A stretch of 64,000 nt of DNA from Achromobacter animicus (GTDB taxonomy: Bacteria; Pseudomonadota; Gammaproteobacteria; Burkholderiales; Burkholderiaceae_B). Position 1 is the stretch's first letter. Each line of letters begins with the position of its first letter. The stretch covers positions 124,001-188,000 of the forward strand of contig NZ_CADIJM010000005.1 in the NCBI RefSeq assembly GCF_902859585.1. The letters run 5' to 3'. The notes beneath the pieces are model-generated. The model worked only from the letters and a program-made list of their open reading frames with translations, made no database searches and was not told the origin of the DNA. Both the position numbers and the translations under genes were made by a program. Positions 54,172 to 62,713 of this stretch are shown piece after piece.

Positions 54172-56330
54172 GCGGCGCGCTGCCCGCGCTGCGCGAAGAG
54201 CTGCTGCTGCATCGCGCGCCGTCCAACCACGACGGTTCGCCGGCCTGGACGCTGGAGGACCCCGGCCGCGGCCTGTTCTTTCAGATCGGCTGGGCGGAAG
54301 CGGAGATGCTGGCGCGCTGGCGTCTGGGCAGCGCCGACGCGATTGCGGGTGCGGCGGCCAGTGAAACCACGTTGGAGCTCAGCGCGGACGACGTCGAGGA
54401 CTTTGCAAAGTTCCTGCAGCACAACAGCCTCGTGCAACTGCGCGGCCCGGACGCGATTGCCCGCTACGCCAAGGAGGCCGATGCGCGCCGCAGCAGCCAC
54501 TGGTTGAAAAGCCTGATCCACCAGTACCTGTTCTTCCGCATTCCGCTGGTCCGGCCCGACGCGTTCCTGACCCGCACGCTGCCTGCCGTGCGGCGCCTGT
54601 TTCTGTCGCGCGCCTTCCTGCGGTTGACGGTGGCGGCCGGCGTACTCGGCCTGTTTCTCGCAGCGCGCCAGTGGGATCAGTTTCTCCACACGTTCCTGCA
54701 CTTCTTCACCCTGGAAGGCGCACTGGCGGCCGCCGTCACGCTGGGCGCGGCCAAGGTGCTGCACGAACTCGGCCACGCCTACGCGGCCAAGCATCACGGC
54801 TGCCGCGTCGCCACCATGGGCGTGGCGTTCATGGTGATGTGGCCGGTGCTGTACACCGACAGCTCGGGCGCCTGGCGGCTGTCCAGCCGCCGCAAACGCA
54901 TGTCGATCGGCGCCGCCGGCATGCTGGCCGAAACCGCGCTGGCCGCGTGGGCGACGTTGGCGTGGAGCTTCCTGCCCGACGGTGTGCTGCGCAGCGCCGC
55001 GTTCACGCTGGCAACGACCACCTGGCTGCTGACGCTGGCCGTCAATCTGAATCCGCTAATGCGCTTTGACGGATACTTTTTGCTGACCGACGCGCTGAAC
55101 GTGCCCAATCTGCAGAATCGTTCCTTCGCGCTGGCCCGATGGAAGCTGCGCGAATGGCTGTTCGGACTGGGCGACGAGCGCCCCGAAGTCTTCGCGCCCT
55201 GGCGCGAACGCACCCTCATCACCTACGCCTTCTGCGTCTGGATCTACCGCTTCTTTCTGTTCCTGGGCATCGCCCTGCTGGTGTATCACATGGCTTTCAA
55301 AATGCTTGGCATCGTGCTGTTCGCCATCGAGATCGTGGCGTTCGTGCTCAAGCCCATCTACACCGAACTGCGCGCATGGCGCGAGCGCCTGACCAGCCGT
55401 CCCGGCGGCGGTTGGAACCGGCGCAGCCGCATCACCGCAGGCGTCGCGCTCGTCGGCGTCCTTGCCGCCGTGGTGCCGTGGCGCACGCGCATCGAGGCCC
55501 CCGCGCTGATGCACGCGGCGCAGCAGGCCCGCATCGTCGCGCCCGCCGGCGCCCGCATTCAGCGTATCGACGTGCACGCCGGGCAAACGGTCAGCGCCGG
55601 CGCGACGCTCTTCGTGCTGGACGCGCCCGACATGAGCCACGAGATCGACTCGCTGACGCGCCGCATCCAGGTGCTGCAATGGCAGCAGTCGTTCCAGGCC
55701 ATGACCCGCGACACCGCCGCCGCCGTGCCCGTTGCCGCCGGCGAACTGCAGGCGGCGCGCGAACGCCTCGACGTGCTATCGCGCCAACGCCAGCAGCTCA
55801 CCATCCGCGCGCCGTTCGACGGCATCGTCGCGGAACTGGCCGAGCCCCTCGCGGCGGGAGAGTGGATCGCCGAAGGCGAATGGCTGGGGTCGCTGGCCGA
55901 TCCGTCAGAGGCGGTCGTGCAAGCCTATGCGGCCGAAGACGATCTGCACCGGCTGCGAGCGGGCGGCCACGCGCGCTTTCTGTCCGAAGATCCCGGCGAG
56001 CCCGCCGTCGCGCTGGTTGTGTCAGACATCGCCGCCACCGCGACGCGACGCCTGGCGGCCGCGCCCGAACTCAGTTCGACAAACGGTGGCGCCGTGCCCG
56101 CGACGCAGGCGCCGCGCGGCGAAGCGCGCCCCGATCCCGAATCGCAGGGCCTTGTGCCGGAACGCGCGGTGTATCGCGTGATCCTGCGCCCGGCGGATAC
56201 GTCAAACGCCGCCATGCCGCGCCTGCAGGCCATGCGCGGCACGGCCATCATCGAAGGCGACGCCGAAAGCCTGTTGCTGCGCACGTGGCGCCGCGTCGCC
56301 GCGCTGCTGGTGCGCGAAACCGGCTTTTGA
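54156..56330 (+). CDS. PqqD-like / M50 site-2 protease / HlyD fusion
   Basis: A 724-residue inner-membrane fusion. Residues ~10-100 resemble a PqqD-type winged-helix (ARWRLGSADAIAG, LSADDVEDFAKFLQ). Residues ~140-420 are polytopic with the M50 metalloprotease motif HELGH (203-207) and the second motif NPLMRFDGY (Asp305), so the zinc site looks intact. Residues ~445-724 form a HlyD-like part: VAPAGARIQRIDVHAGQTV and IRAPFDGIVAELAEPL flank a helical hairpin. No ABC ATPase is encoded in the cassette, so this protein takes the position of the inner-membrane exporter. Its start is inside the end of the GAF-HlyD gene. Confidence 0.9.
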   Translation: MAGTVSGALPALREELLLHRAPSNHDGSPAWTLEDPGRGLFFQIGWAEAEMLARWRLGSADAIAGAAASETTLELSADDVEDFAKFLQHNSLVQLRGPDAIARYAKEADARRSSHWLKSLIHQYLFFRIPLVRPDAFLTRTLPAVRRLFLSRAFLRLTVAAGVLGLFLAARQWDQFLHTFLHFFTLEGALAAAVTLGAAKVLHELGHAYAAKHHGCRVATMGVAFMVMWPVLYTDSSGAWRLSSRRKRMSIGAAGMLAETALAAWATLAWSFLPDGVLRSAAFTLATTTWLLTLAVNLNPLMRFDGYFLLTDALNVPNLQNRSFALARWKLREWLFGLGDERPEVFAPWRERTLITYAFCVWIYRFFLFLGIALLVYHMAFKMLGIVLFAIEIVAFVLKPIYTELRAWRERLTSRPGGGWNRRSRITAGVALVGVLAAVVPWRTRIEAPALMHAAQQARIVAPAGARIQRIDVHAGQTVSAGATLFVLDAPDMSHEIDSLTRRIQVLQWQQSFQAMTRDTAAAVPVAAGELQAARERLDVLSRQRQQLTIRAPFDGIVAELAEPLAAGEWIAEGEWLGSLADPSEAVVQAYAAEDDLHRLRAGGHARFLSEDPGEPAVALVVSDIAATATRRLAAAPELSSTNGGAVPATQAPRGEARPDPESQGLVPERAVYRVILRPADTSNAAMPRLQAMRGTAIIEGDAESLLLRTWRRVAALLVRETGF

Positions 56331-56401
56331 GGGACATGCTTCGACCGCCGCATTTCCAACGCCATCCTTTACACGCAACCGTGTACGGCATCGCTCGCAC
56401 G

Positions 56402-56431
56402 GACACGTTTCTTAAGCATCTTTAACGTGTC
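56402..56431. repeat. 8-bp inverted repeat after the secretion cassette
   Basis: GACACGTT and AACGTGTC flank a 14-bp AT-rich centre, 72 bp after the M50 gene and upstream of the Fur-like box. It may end the long transcript or be an operator for the heme oxygenase gene. Confidence 0.4.
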
Positions 56432-56449
56432 ATTCGGCAAGTCGTACGA

Positions 56450-56468
56450 AATAATAAGACTCATCATC
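56450..56468 (+). promoter_or_regulatory. Candidate Fur box upstream of heme oxygenase
   Basis: The 19 bases match 14 of 19 positions of the E. coli Fur consensus, in an AT-rich island 44 bp before the preferred ATG. Iron-starvation control of heme oxygenase is standard for this enzyme class, which supports the call. Confidence 0.6.
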
Positions 56469-56512
56469 ATCCATCACCGATGGATCGCCTTCACCCATCA
56501 CCCACACCGACG

Positions 56513-57106
56513 ATGACCACCGAAACCCTCGAACGTCCCTCGCTGTCGCAGCGCCTGAAATACGAAACCGCGGCGCAGCACGAACGCATGCACCAGCTCA
56601 TGGAGCGCGGCGCGCCGTTCGCAAGCCGCGATGCGTACGCCCGCTTCGTCGCCGCGCAGTATCTCTTCCAGCGCGACGTCGAATTCCTGTTCCAGGACGA
56701 CGCCGTCAAGCAGGCGGTGCCTGACCTGGAAGCACGCGGCCGCGAAGACGCCTCGCTCGCCGACCTGCGCGATCTGGGCGCCGCCGCCCCCGAGGACGGC
56801 ATTGCCAGCATTGGCGTGACCATGCCCGAAGCGCTGGGCTGGCTGTACGTGTCCGAAGGCTCCACGCTGGGCGCCGCCTTCCTCTTCAAGCAGGCGCAAT
56901 CCGACCTGGGCCTGTCCGCCGACTTCGGTGCGCGCAACCTTGCCGCCTACCCGGATGGCCGCGCCACCGTGTGGCGCCGCTTCGTCGCCTCGCTGGACAG
57001 CGATACGCTCGACCCCGCGACGCACGATGCCGTCATCGCCGGCGCCAACGCGGCCTATGACCGTTTCGGCGCATTGCTCGAACGGCACTTCGAACTCGGC
57101 GCATGA
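56513..57106 (+). CDS. hemO: Biliverdin-producing heme oxygenase (PigA/HemO type)
   Basis: A 197-residue heme oxygenase that opens heme to biliverdin and frees iron. The proximal His is in TAAQHERMHQLM, and ASRDAYARFVAAQYLFQRDVE and LGWLYVSEGSTLGAAFLFKQA are typical of PigA/HemO proteins. The ATG at 56513 gives a length like the Pseudomonas enzyme; an in-frame ATG at 56480 would start only 12 bp after the Fur-like box. The stop overlaps the DUF454 gene by 4 bp. Confidence 0.92.
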   Translation: MTTETLERPSLSQRLKYETAAQHERMHQLMERGAPFASRDAYARFVAAQYLFQRDVEFLFQDDAVKQAVPDLEARGREDASLADLRDLGAAAPEDGIASIGVTMPEALGWLYVSEGSTLGAAFLFKQAQSDLGLSADFGARNLAAYPDGRATVWRRFVASLDSDTLDPATHDAVIAGANAAYDRFGALLERHFELGA

Positions 57107-57537
57107 CGCCACGCAAACCGTGGGTGCGGGCGCTGTATCTGGCGCTCGCTATCGTCAGCATCGCAGTGGCCGTCGCCGGGGTCTTCATCCCCGGCCTGCC
57201 CAGCACCGAATTCGTCCTGCTGGCCTCCTGGGCCGCCGCACGCAGCTCGCCCCGCCTGCACCGCTGGCTGCATGAGCATCGCTGGTTCGGCCCGATGCTG
57301 CACAACTGGCACAACGGCCGCATGGTCACGCGCCGCGCCAAGGTCACGGCCACGGTGTCGATGACGGTCTGTATGGTCGTAATGACGCAGACCATCCCCC
57401 ATCCGTGGGTCGTCTGGCCGCTGTGCCTGACGATGGTGGTGGTGCTGGTGTGGATCTGGCAGCGACCCGAGCCGCCGGGCACGCAGCGCGGCGAACCGGC
57501 TGGATCGCCGGTCCTGCGCGACGCGCATCGTTCCTGA
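57103..57537 (+). CDS. DUF454 (YbaN-like) small membrane protein
   Basis: A 144-residue inner-membrane protein with about three or four helices. The conserved GVFIPGLPSTEFVLLASWAA and the basic SSPRLHRWLHEHRWFGPML loop define DUF454. It is translationally coupled to hemO (ATGA overlap), so it is presumably Fur-regulated too. Its function is unknown; it may aid heme use. Confidence 0.9.
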   Translation: MTPRKPWVRALYLALAIVSIAVAVAGVFIPGLPSTEFVLLASWAAARSSPRLHRWLHEHRWFGPMLHNWHNGRMVTRRAKVTATVSMTVCMVVMTQTIPHPWVVWPLCLTMVVVLVWIWQRPEPPGTQRGEPAGSPVLRDAHRS

Positions 57538-57561
57538 ATCGACGCGGGCGCAGCGGCCGTG

Positions 57562-59124
57562 TCAGCGTGCGCTGGCCACCGCTGCCAACGGCAGGTCCAG
57601 CGCCGCCCGGCGCGACAGCCACGCGCTGGGGCGATACCGGGGTTCCAGATAGCGCGCGTGCAACTGCTCGAGAATCCGCAGAATGGTGCGCGCCCCCAGC
57701 GCATCCCCCAACGCGAATGGCCCTAGCGGATAGCCCAGCGCCAGCGTCACCGTCTGGTCGATGTCCTGAGGCGTGGCGATCCCCTGCTGCGCCATGGCGC
57801 AGGCATTGTTGACGATGGTCGCCACAATGCGCTGCGCGATGAAACCCGGACTGTCCTGAATGCACGTCACCGCCACGCCATCCTCTTGCAGGATCGCGCG
57901 CGCCTGTTCCCGCATGGCCGCGGACGTCACGGGCGTCAGCATGATCGTGCATCGCGTGCGGGTGAACAGCGGGTCGACGGCGACCACGCGCCGCGCGTCC
58001 AGTTCCAACCGAACGCACGCTGCCGTCGCGTCATCGCCCACGGGCAGCACCAGACAAAGCGCCGCGTCGGACGGCGTTTCCGCGGTCTCGAGCGTGGCGC
58101 CGCTTGCGGCTACGCGCGCCGCCAGTGTGGCGCGGAAAGGAAGCGCGGACGGCGCGATCCACACGGGGATGCGCCGGTCCGCCACCACGGCCGCGCTGTC
58201 GTCGCCCTCTGCCTCCACGCGCTTTCCGTCCTCGTCGTACCGATAGAACCCCTGACCCGTCTTGCGCCCCAGCACCCCGCCCGCCAGGCGCTGCCGCGTG
58301 ATGATGGACGGTTGATGCCGCGCCTCGTCGAACCATTGGCGATAGATCGATTCCCCGGCCGGATGCGACACGTCGAGCCCGGTCAGATCGAACAGTTCGA
58401 ACGGCCCCATGCGAAAGCCGCACGCATCGCGCAGGATGGCGTCGATGCCGGCGAAGTCGCAGATCTGCTCGCCCGCAATGCGCAAGGCTTCGGGCTGATA
58501 GCCGCGGCTGGCATGGTTGGCGATGAAGCCCGGCGTATCGCGCGCCACGACCGGCGTGTGGCCCACGCGCCGCGTGAACGCAGCCAGGGTGTCCGCCAAG
58601 CCTGGCGCGCTGCGCAGGCCGGGAATGACCTCCGCCAGCTTCATCCGAGGCACGGGGCTGAAGAAGTGCAGACCGCCTACCCGCTCCGGCAAGTCGCATC
58701 CGCTGGCCACCTCGGTGACCAGGAGCGAAGACGTGTTGGTCGCCAGCACGCATTGCGGCGTGACGACCGCTTCCAGCTCGCGGAAGAGCGCCTGCTTGGC
58801 AGGCAGCGACTCGACAATTGCCTCGATCACCAGTTCGCAATCATGCAGATCCTGCAGCGCGTCCGCGGCGATCAGACGCGCATCGGCGCCTTCGGCCTGC
58901 TCCCGCGGAATCTTGCCGCGCGCGGCCAGCGTCGCGAGCGACGCCAGAATGTCCTGCCGCGCCTGGCTGGCGGCGCCGGCGCGCGTGTCGTGCAGGCGGA
59001 CCACGTATCCCGCCTGCGCGGCCACCTGCGCGATGCCGCGGCCCATCAGGCCCGCGCCCACCACGCCTACCTTCACGCCTGGCCGGTCCAGGTCGGGAAG
59101 ACCCGTCGTCGATTCGCTACCCAT
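57562..59124 (-). CDS. 3-hydroxyacyl-CoA dehydrogenase
   Basis: A 520-residue NAD-dependent dehydrogenase of the PaaH/HBD type. The Rossmann motif VGVVGAGLMGRGIAQVAAQA is followed by ATNTSSLLVTEVA and HFFSPVPRMKLAEVI, then a first C-terminal domain (DTPGFIANHASRGYQPEA). A second C-terminal domain (~300-520) repeats DSPGFIAQRIVATIVNNA, making the long two-domain form. It ends the minus-strand catabolic operon, 5 bp after the Bug receptor gene. It oxidises an acyl-CoA hydroxyl in a beta-oxidation-like step. Confidence 0.93.
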   Translation of the reverse strand: MGSESTTGLPDLDRPGVKVGVVGAGLMGRGIAQVAAQAGYVVRLHDTRAGAASQARQDILASLATLAARGKIPREQAEGADARLIAADALQDLHDCELVIEAIVESLPAKQALFRELEAVVTPQCVLATNTSSLLVTEVASGCDLPERVGGLHFFSPVPRMKLAEVIPGLRSAPGLADTLAAFTRRVGHTPVVARDTPGFIANHASRGYQPEALRIAGEQICDFAGIDAILRDACGFRMGPFELFDLTGLDVSHPAGESIYRQWFDEARHQPSIITRQRLAGGVLGRKTGQGFYRYDEDGKRVEAEGDDSAAVVADRRIPVWIAPSALPFRATLAARVAASGATLETAETPSDAALCLVLPVGDDATAACVRLELDARRVVAVDPLFTRTRCTIMLTPVTSAAMREQARAILQEDGVAVTCIQDSPGFIAQRIVATIVNNACAMAQQGIATPQDIDQTVTLALGYPLGPFALGDALGARTILRILEQLHARYLEPRYRPSAWLSRRAALDLPLAAVASAR

Positions 59125-59129
59125 ATGCC

Positions 59130-60110
59130 TCAGTCCAGTTTGATGTTTGCGTCTTGAATGACCTTCTTCCAGCGTGCCGTCTCGTCGGTCACGAAAGTCC
59201 CGAATTCGGCCGGCGTGGACGGGGTGACGATGTAGCCCAGCGGTTCAACCGTCTTGGGAAAATCGGCGCCCTTCAGCACCTCGTTCAGCGCGCTGTTCAG
59301 CTTGTCGATCACGGGCTGAGGCGTCCCCGCCGGCGCCACCAGGCCGTACCAGCCGGACACCTGGAAGCCGGGCAGGCCAGCCTCGGAGATGGTCGGCACC
59401 TCCGGCGCAAGCGACAGGCGATCCTTGCTGGCAAAGCCCAGCACGCGCACGCGGCCGCTCTGCACCATGTTGAGCGAATGCGGGCCGTCGAAGAGCCCGG
59501 ACACTTCACCGCCCAGCGCGGCGGTCTGGGCCGGGCCGCCCCCCTTGTAAGGCACGTGCAGCAGATCGATGCCGGCGCTGGTCGCAAAGAGCTCGATGGC
59601 CAGATGCGTGGTGTTGCCATTGCCCGAGGAAGCCAGGGTCACCTTGCCGGGATTAGCCTTCGCATAGGCAATCAGCTCGCCCACCGTCTTGGCCGGAAAC
59701 TGCGAGTTGACGTAGAGCGCCATCGGCAGGTCGGCGATCTTGCCGACCGGCGCGAAATCCTTCTCGGTGTTGTACGGCAGGTTCTTGTACAGGCTGGGAT
59801 TGATGGCATGCGCCGCCAGCACCAGGCCGACGGTGTAGCCATCCGGATTGGCGCGCGCCACGGCCTGCGTGCCGATGCTGGAACCGGCGCCGGGCCGGTT
59901 CTCCACCACGATCGGCACGCCCAGCTTCTTGCCCAGCAAGACGGAAAGCGGACGCGCGACGACGTCGGCCGACCCGCCGGGCGGATAGCCCACGATGAGC
60001 TGGATGGGGCGCTCGGGGTACTCGGCGTGCGCCGTGGCCGATACGGCGGCCAAACCCAGCGTCATGGCGGCAAGAACGCCGCCCGTCTTGAACTTGTGCA
60101 ACAGGGTCAT
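59130..60110 (-). CDS. Bug-family tripartite tricarboxylate transporter receptor
   Basis: A 326-residue periplasmic binding protein with signal peptide (VSATAHA-EYPERP). Family marks are IQLIVGYPPGGSADVVARPL, VENRPGAGSSIGTQ and PYKGGGPAQTAALGGEV. Bug receptors capture carboxylates and aromatic acids and are hugely expanded in Bordetella-like bacteria. No TctA/TctB membrane subunits are next to it. Its place inside the catabolic operon suggests it recognises the pathway substrate. Confidence 0.94.
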   Translation of the reverse strand: MTLLHKFKTGGVLAAMTLGLAAVSATAHAEYPERPIQLIVGYPPGGSADVVARPLSVLLGKKLGVPIVVENRPGAGSSIGTQAVARANPDGYTVGLVLAAHAINPSLYKNLPYNTEKDFAPVGKIADLPMALYVNSQFPAKTVGELIAYAKANPGKVTLASSGNGNTTHLAIELFATSAGIDLLHVPYKGGGPAQTAALGGEVSGLFDGPHSLNMVQSGRVRVLGFASKDRLSLAPEVPTISEAGLPGFQVSGWYGLVAPAGTPQPVIDKLNSALNEVLKGADFPKTVEPLGYIVTPSTPAEFGTFVTDETARWKKVIQDANIKLD

Positions 60111-60149
60111 GATGTCTCCTTCACTCGTTTTTATTGCGCGCGTTGCGCG

Positions 60150-60821
60150 TCAGGGTTCGATAAACGTCACTTCATCGGCGTAGGACAGGGGCGCGGAAGT
60201 GGCCGCCTGCAACGCTTCGCGCGTCAGGCCGCGCAACATGCGGCGCACGACGAAGCCGCGCGCCGGGTCGATGTCGATGACCGCCAGATCCGTGTAGATC
60301 ACGTCGGCCACGCCTGGACCGGTCAGCGGCAGCGTGCAGGCGCTGACCAGCTTGGAATTGCCGTCGCGGTCGCAGTGCTGCATGGCCACGGCAACGCGGC
60401 GCGCGCCCGCCACGAGGTCCATCGCGCCGCCGATGCCGGGCACGTCGCCCGGCAGGCCGAGCGACCAGCTCGCCAGGTCGCCGTTGGGCGCCACCTGAAA
60501 ACCGCCCAGAATGGTCAGGTCCAGATGGCCGCCGCGCATCATGGCGAACGACGTGGCCTGGTCGCAGATCGAAGATCCCGGCAGCAGTTGCACGGACACC
60601 TTGCTGGCGTTGATCAGGTCCGGGTCGGGCGTCTCGCCTTCATGCAGGCCGCGCAGGCCGAGGATGCCGTTCTCACTATGCAGGATGATCTCTTTGTCCG
60701 GCGCGATGCAGCCCGCCACCAGCGTTGGAATGCCGATGCCGACATTCACATAGCTGCCGTCGGGAATGTCGTCCGCGACAATTTGCGCCACGCGCTGGCG
60801 GGAGAGGGGTTTAACCGTCAT
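60150..60821 (-). CDS. CoA-transferase subunit B (3-oxoacid type)
   Basis: A 223-residue beta subunit of a 3-oxoacid/3-oxoadipate CoA-transferase. The catalytic Glu is in LHSENGILGLRG, and YVNVGIGIPTLVAG, LDLTILGGFQVA and GGAMDLVAGARRV are typical. The ATG at 60821 is preferred over a longer frame. It overlaps the subunit A gene by 11 bp; the two form one enzyme that passes CoA from succinyl-CoA to the 3-oxo acid. Confidence 0.93.
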   Translation of the reverse strand: MTVKPLSRQRVAQIVADDIPDGSYVNVGIGIPTLVAGCIAPDKEIILHSENGILGLRGLHEGETPDPDLINASKVSVQLLPGSSICDQATSFAMMRGGHLDLTILGGFQVAPNGDLASWSLGLPGDVPGIGGAMDLVAGARRVAVAMQHCDRDGNSKLVSACTLPLTGPGVADVIYTDLAVIDIDPARGFVVRRMLRGLTREALQAATSAPLSYADEVTFIEP

Positions 60822-61488
60822 GGCGTGCCTCCAGGCGTACGACGCTTTGAACGAAGATGCCGGGCGTATGCACGGCGTCGGCGGCGAGTGCGCCCAGCGG
60901 CACGATCTCGTTGACCTCGGCAATGGTGTGACGCGCGGCCATCGCCATGACCGGCCCGAAACCGCGCGCGGCCAGGCGATAGGTCAGGTTGCCCCAGCGG
61001 TCCGCCTGATCGCCCTTGAGCAGCGCGAAGTCGGCGGGCAGCGGGTTCTCCAGCACGTAGCCCACGCCTTCGTAGATGCGCTGCTCCTTGCCGTCGGCCA
61101 CGGGAGTGCCGTAGGACGTGGGCGTGAAGAACGGTCCCAGCCCGGCGCCCGCCGCCCGCATGCGTTCCAGCAGCGTGCCCTGCGGCACGACTTCCAGTTC
61201 GATCTTGCCCGCGCGGTACAGCGCGGTGAACACGTCCGATCCCGACGACTTCGGATACGAGCAGATCACCTTGCGCACGAGGCCCGCGGACAGCAGCGCC
61301 GCCAGCCCGTAGTCGCCCGTGCCGGCGTTGTTACTCACGATGGTCAGGTTGCGCGGCCCCGCGTCCTTCAACGCGTGCAGCAGCGCGCAAGGCAGACCCG
61401 AGTCGCCGAAGCCGGCCACCATCACGGTGGCCCCGTCGCCGATCACACTGACCGCCTCTTGCAGCGAGGGAGATATCTTGTCGATCAT
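60811..61488 (-). CDS. CoA-transferase subunit A (3-oxoacid type)
   Basis: A 225-residue alpha subunit starting MIDKISPSLQEAVSVIGDG. The conserved MVAGFGDSGLPCALLHAL, IVSNNAGTGDYGL and GVGYVLENPLPADFALLKGD segments are present. It is followed by subunit B with an 11-bp overlap. Substrate preference between acetoacetate and 3-oxoadipate cannot be decided; the PcaB-like lyase upstream favours the latter or an analogue. Confidence 0.93.
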   Translation of the reverse strand: MIDKISPSLQEAVSVIGDGATVMVAGFGDSGLPCALLHALKDAGPRNLTIVSNNAGTGDYGLAALLSAGLVRKVICSYPKSSGSDVFTALYRAGKIELEVVPQGTLLERMRAAGAGLGPFFTPTSYGTPVADGKEQRIYEGVGYVLENPLPADFALLKGDQADRWGNLTYRLAARGFGPVMAMAARHTIAEVNEIVPLGALAADAVHTPGIFVQSVVRLEARHDG

Positions 61489-61543
61489 GAACTCAGCCCG
61501 CGGCGCGCGACACGCCGCAGGACTCCAGGTTGGATGAATGGAA

Positions 61544-62713
61544 TCAGAGCGCGGCCGCGGTGCCCAGCACGGCGGTGGACTGGCTGGACAAGGTGGCGCC
61601 GTTGCCGTGGACCAGCGCGATGTCGGCGGACCGCTGACGCGCCCCGGCCTGGCCGCGCAACTGCGCCACCGCCTCCAGCACCAGGAACACGCCGTACATG
61701 CCAGGATGGCCGAACGACAGCCCGCCCCCGTTGGTGTTGACCGGCAGCGAGCCGCCCGGACCGATGCGGCCGCCTTCGACGAACCGGCCGCCTTCGCCCT
61801 TGGGGCAGAACCCCAGGTCTTCCAGGAACAGCAGGACATTGATGGTGAACGCGTCGTACAGGCAGACGAGATCGACGTCCGGCACCTGCAGGCCGGCCTG
61901 CGCCAGCGCCCGCGGTCCCGAGCGCGAGGCCGCCGTGACGGTCAGGTCCTGCATCGAGGAGATCTGGCGGTGCCAGACTTCGGTGGCGTTGCCCAATACG
62001 TAGACGGGCGGCTGCGCCAGATCGCGCGCGCGGTCCGACCGCACCAGCACGAACGCCCCCGCGCCATCGGTCAGCAGGCAGCAGTCGCGCACCGTCAGCG
62101 GATCGCACACCGGCCGTGCGGCCAGCACCTGATCGAGGCTGAGCGGATCGCGCGACCAGGCGTCCGGATTGAGCTGCGCCCACTCGCGGGCAGACACGGC
62201 CACCTGCGCCAGCTGCTCGCGGGTGGTGCCGTATTCGTGCATGTGGCGTGCGGCGGCCAGCGCGTACGCGGTGATGGGCTGCAGCGGCTCGTACGGCGCT
62301 TCGAAGGGCTGCGGATCCAGCGCCGCGCGCATCTTGCCGACGGCAGCGCGGTTCATCGTGCCCGAGCGCTGCGTGCTGCCATAGCAGACCAGCACCGCGT
62401 TGCACTCGCCGGACATCAGCGCGTGGACGGCGGGCGCCAGATGCGCGACGAAGCTCGAGCCGCCCAGCATGGTGCTGTCGATGAACGTGGGCTTGATGCC
62501 CAGGTATTCGGCCACCGGCATCGCCCACATCGTTGCCGACGCGCTGCACGTGCAGAGGCCGTCGATGTCGCTCATGCGCAGGCCGGCATCCGCCACGGCG
62601 CGCGCGCTCGCCTGCGCCAGAATCTCCATTTCAGTGAAGCCGGCGGCGTTTCCCAGGCCTGCGTGGCCGATGCCGGCAATCGCGGCCGCGCCGCGAAATG
62701 TGTTGTCTTTCAT
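61544..62713 (-). CDS. Thiolase-like acyltransferase (SCP-x/lipid-transfer type)
   Basis: A 389-residue thiolase-fold protein of the type annotated as acetyl-CoA acetyltransferase or lipid-transfer thiolase. The C-terminal motifs LPVNTNGGGLSFGHPGMYG and ALVHGNGATLSSQSTAVLG are clear. The nucleophile region (STMLGGSSFVAHLAPA) lacks the classical thiolase Cys context, as in thiolase-like proteins that work with a Zn-ribbon/OB-fold partner. Such a partner gene (DUF35) overlaps its start by 4 bp. It is not a standard PcaF. Confidence 0.87.
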   Translation of the reverse strand: MKDNTFRGAAAIAGIGHAGLGNAAGFTEMEILAQASARAVADAGLRMSDIDGLCTCSASATMWAMPVAEYLGIKPTFIDSTMLGGSSFVAHLAPAVHALMSGECNAVLVCYGSTQRSGTMNRAAVGKMRAALDPQPFEAPYEPLQPITAYALAAARHMHEYGTTREQLAQVAVSAREWAQLNPDAWSRDPLSLDQVLAARPVCDPLTVRDCCLLTDGAGAFVLVRSDRARDLAQPPVYVLGNATEVWHRQISSMQDLTVTAASRSGPRALAQAGLQVPDVDLVCLYDAFTINVLLFLEDLGFCPKGEGGRFVEGGRIGPGGSLPVNTNGGGLSFGHPGMYGVFLVLEAVAQLRGQAGARQRSADIALVHGNGATLSSQSTAVLGTAAAL

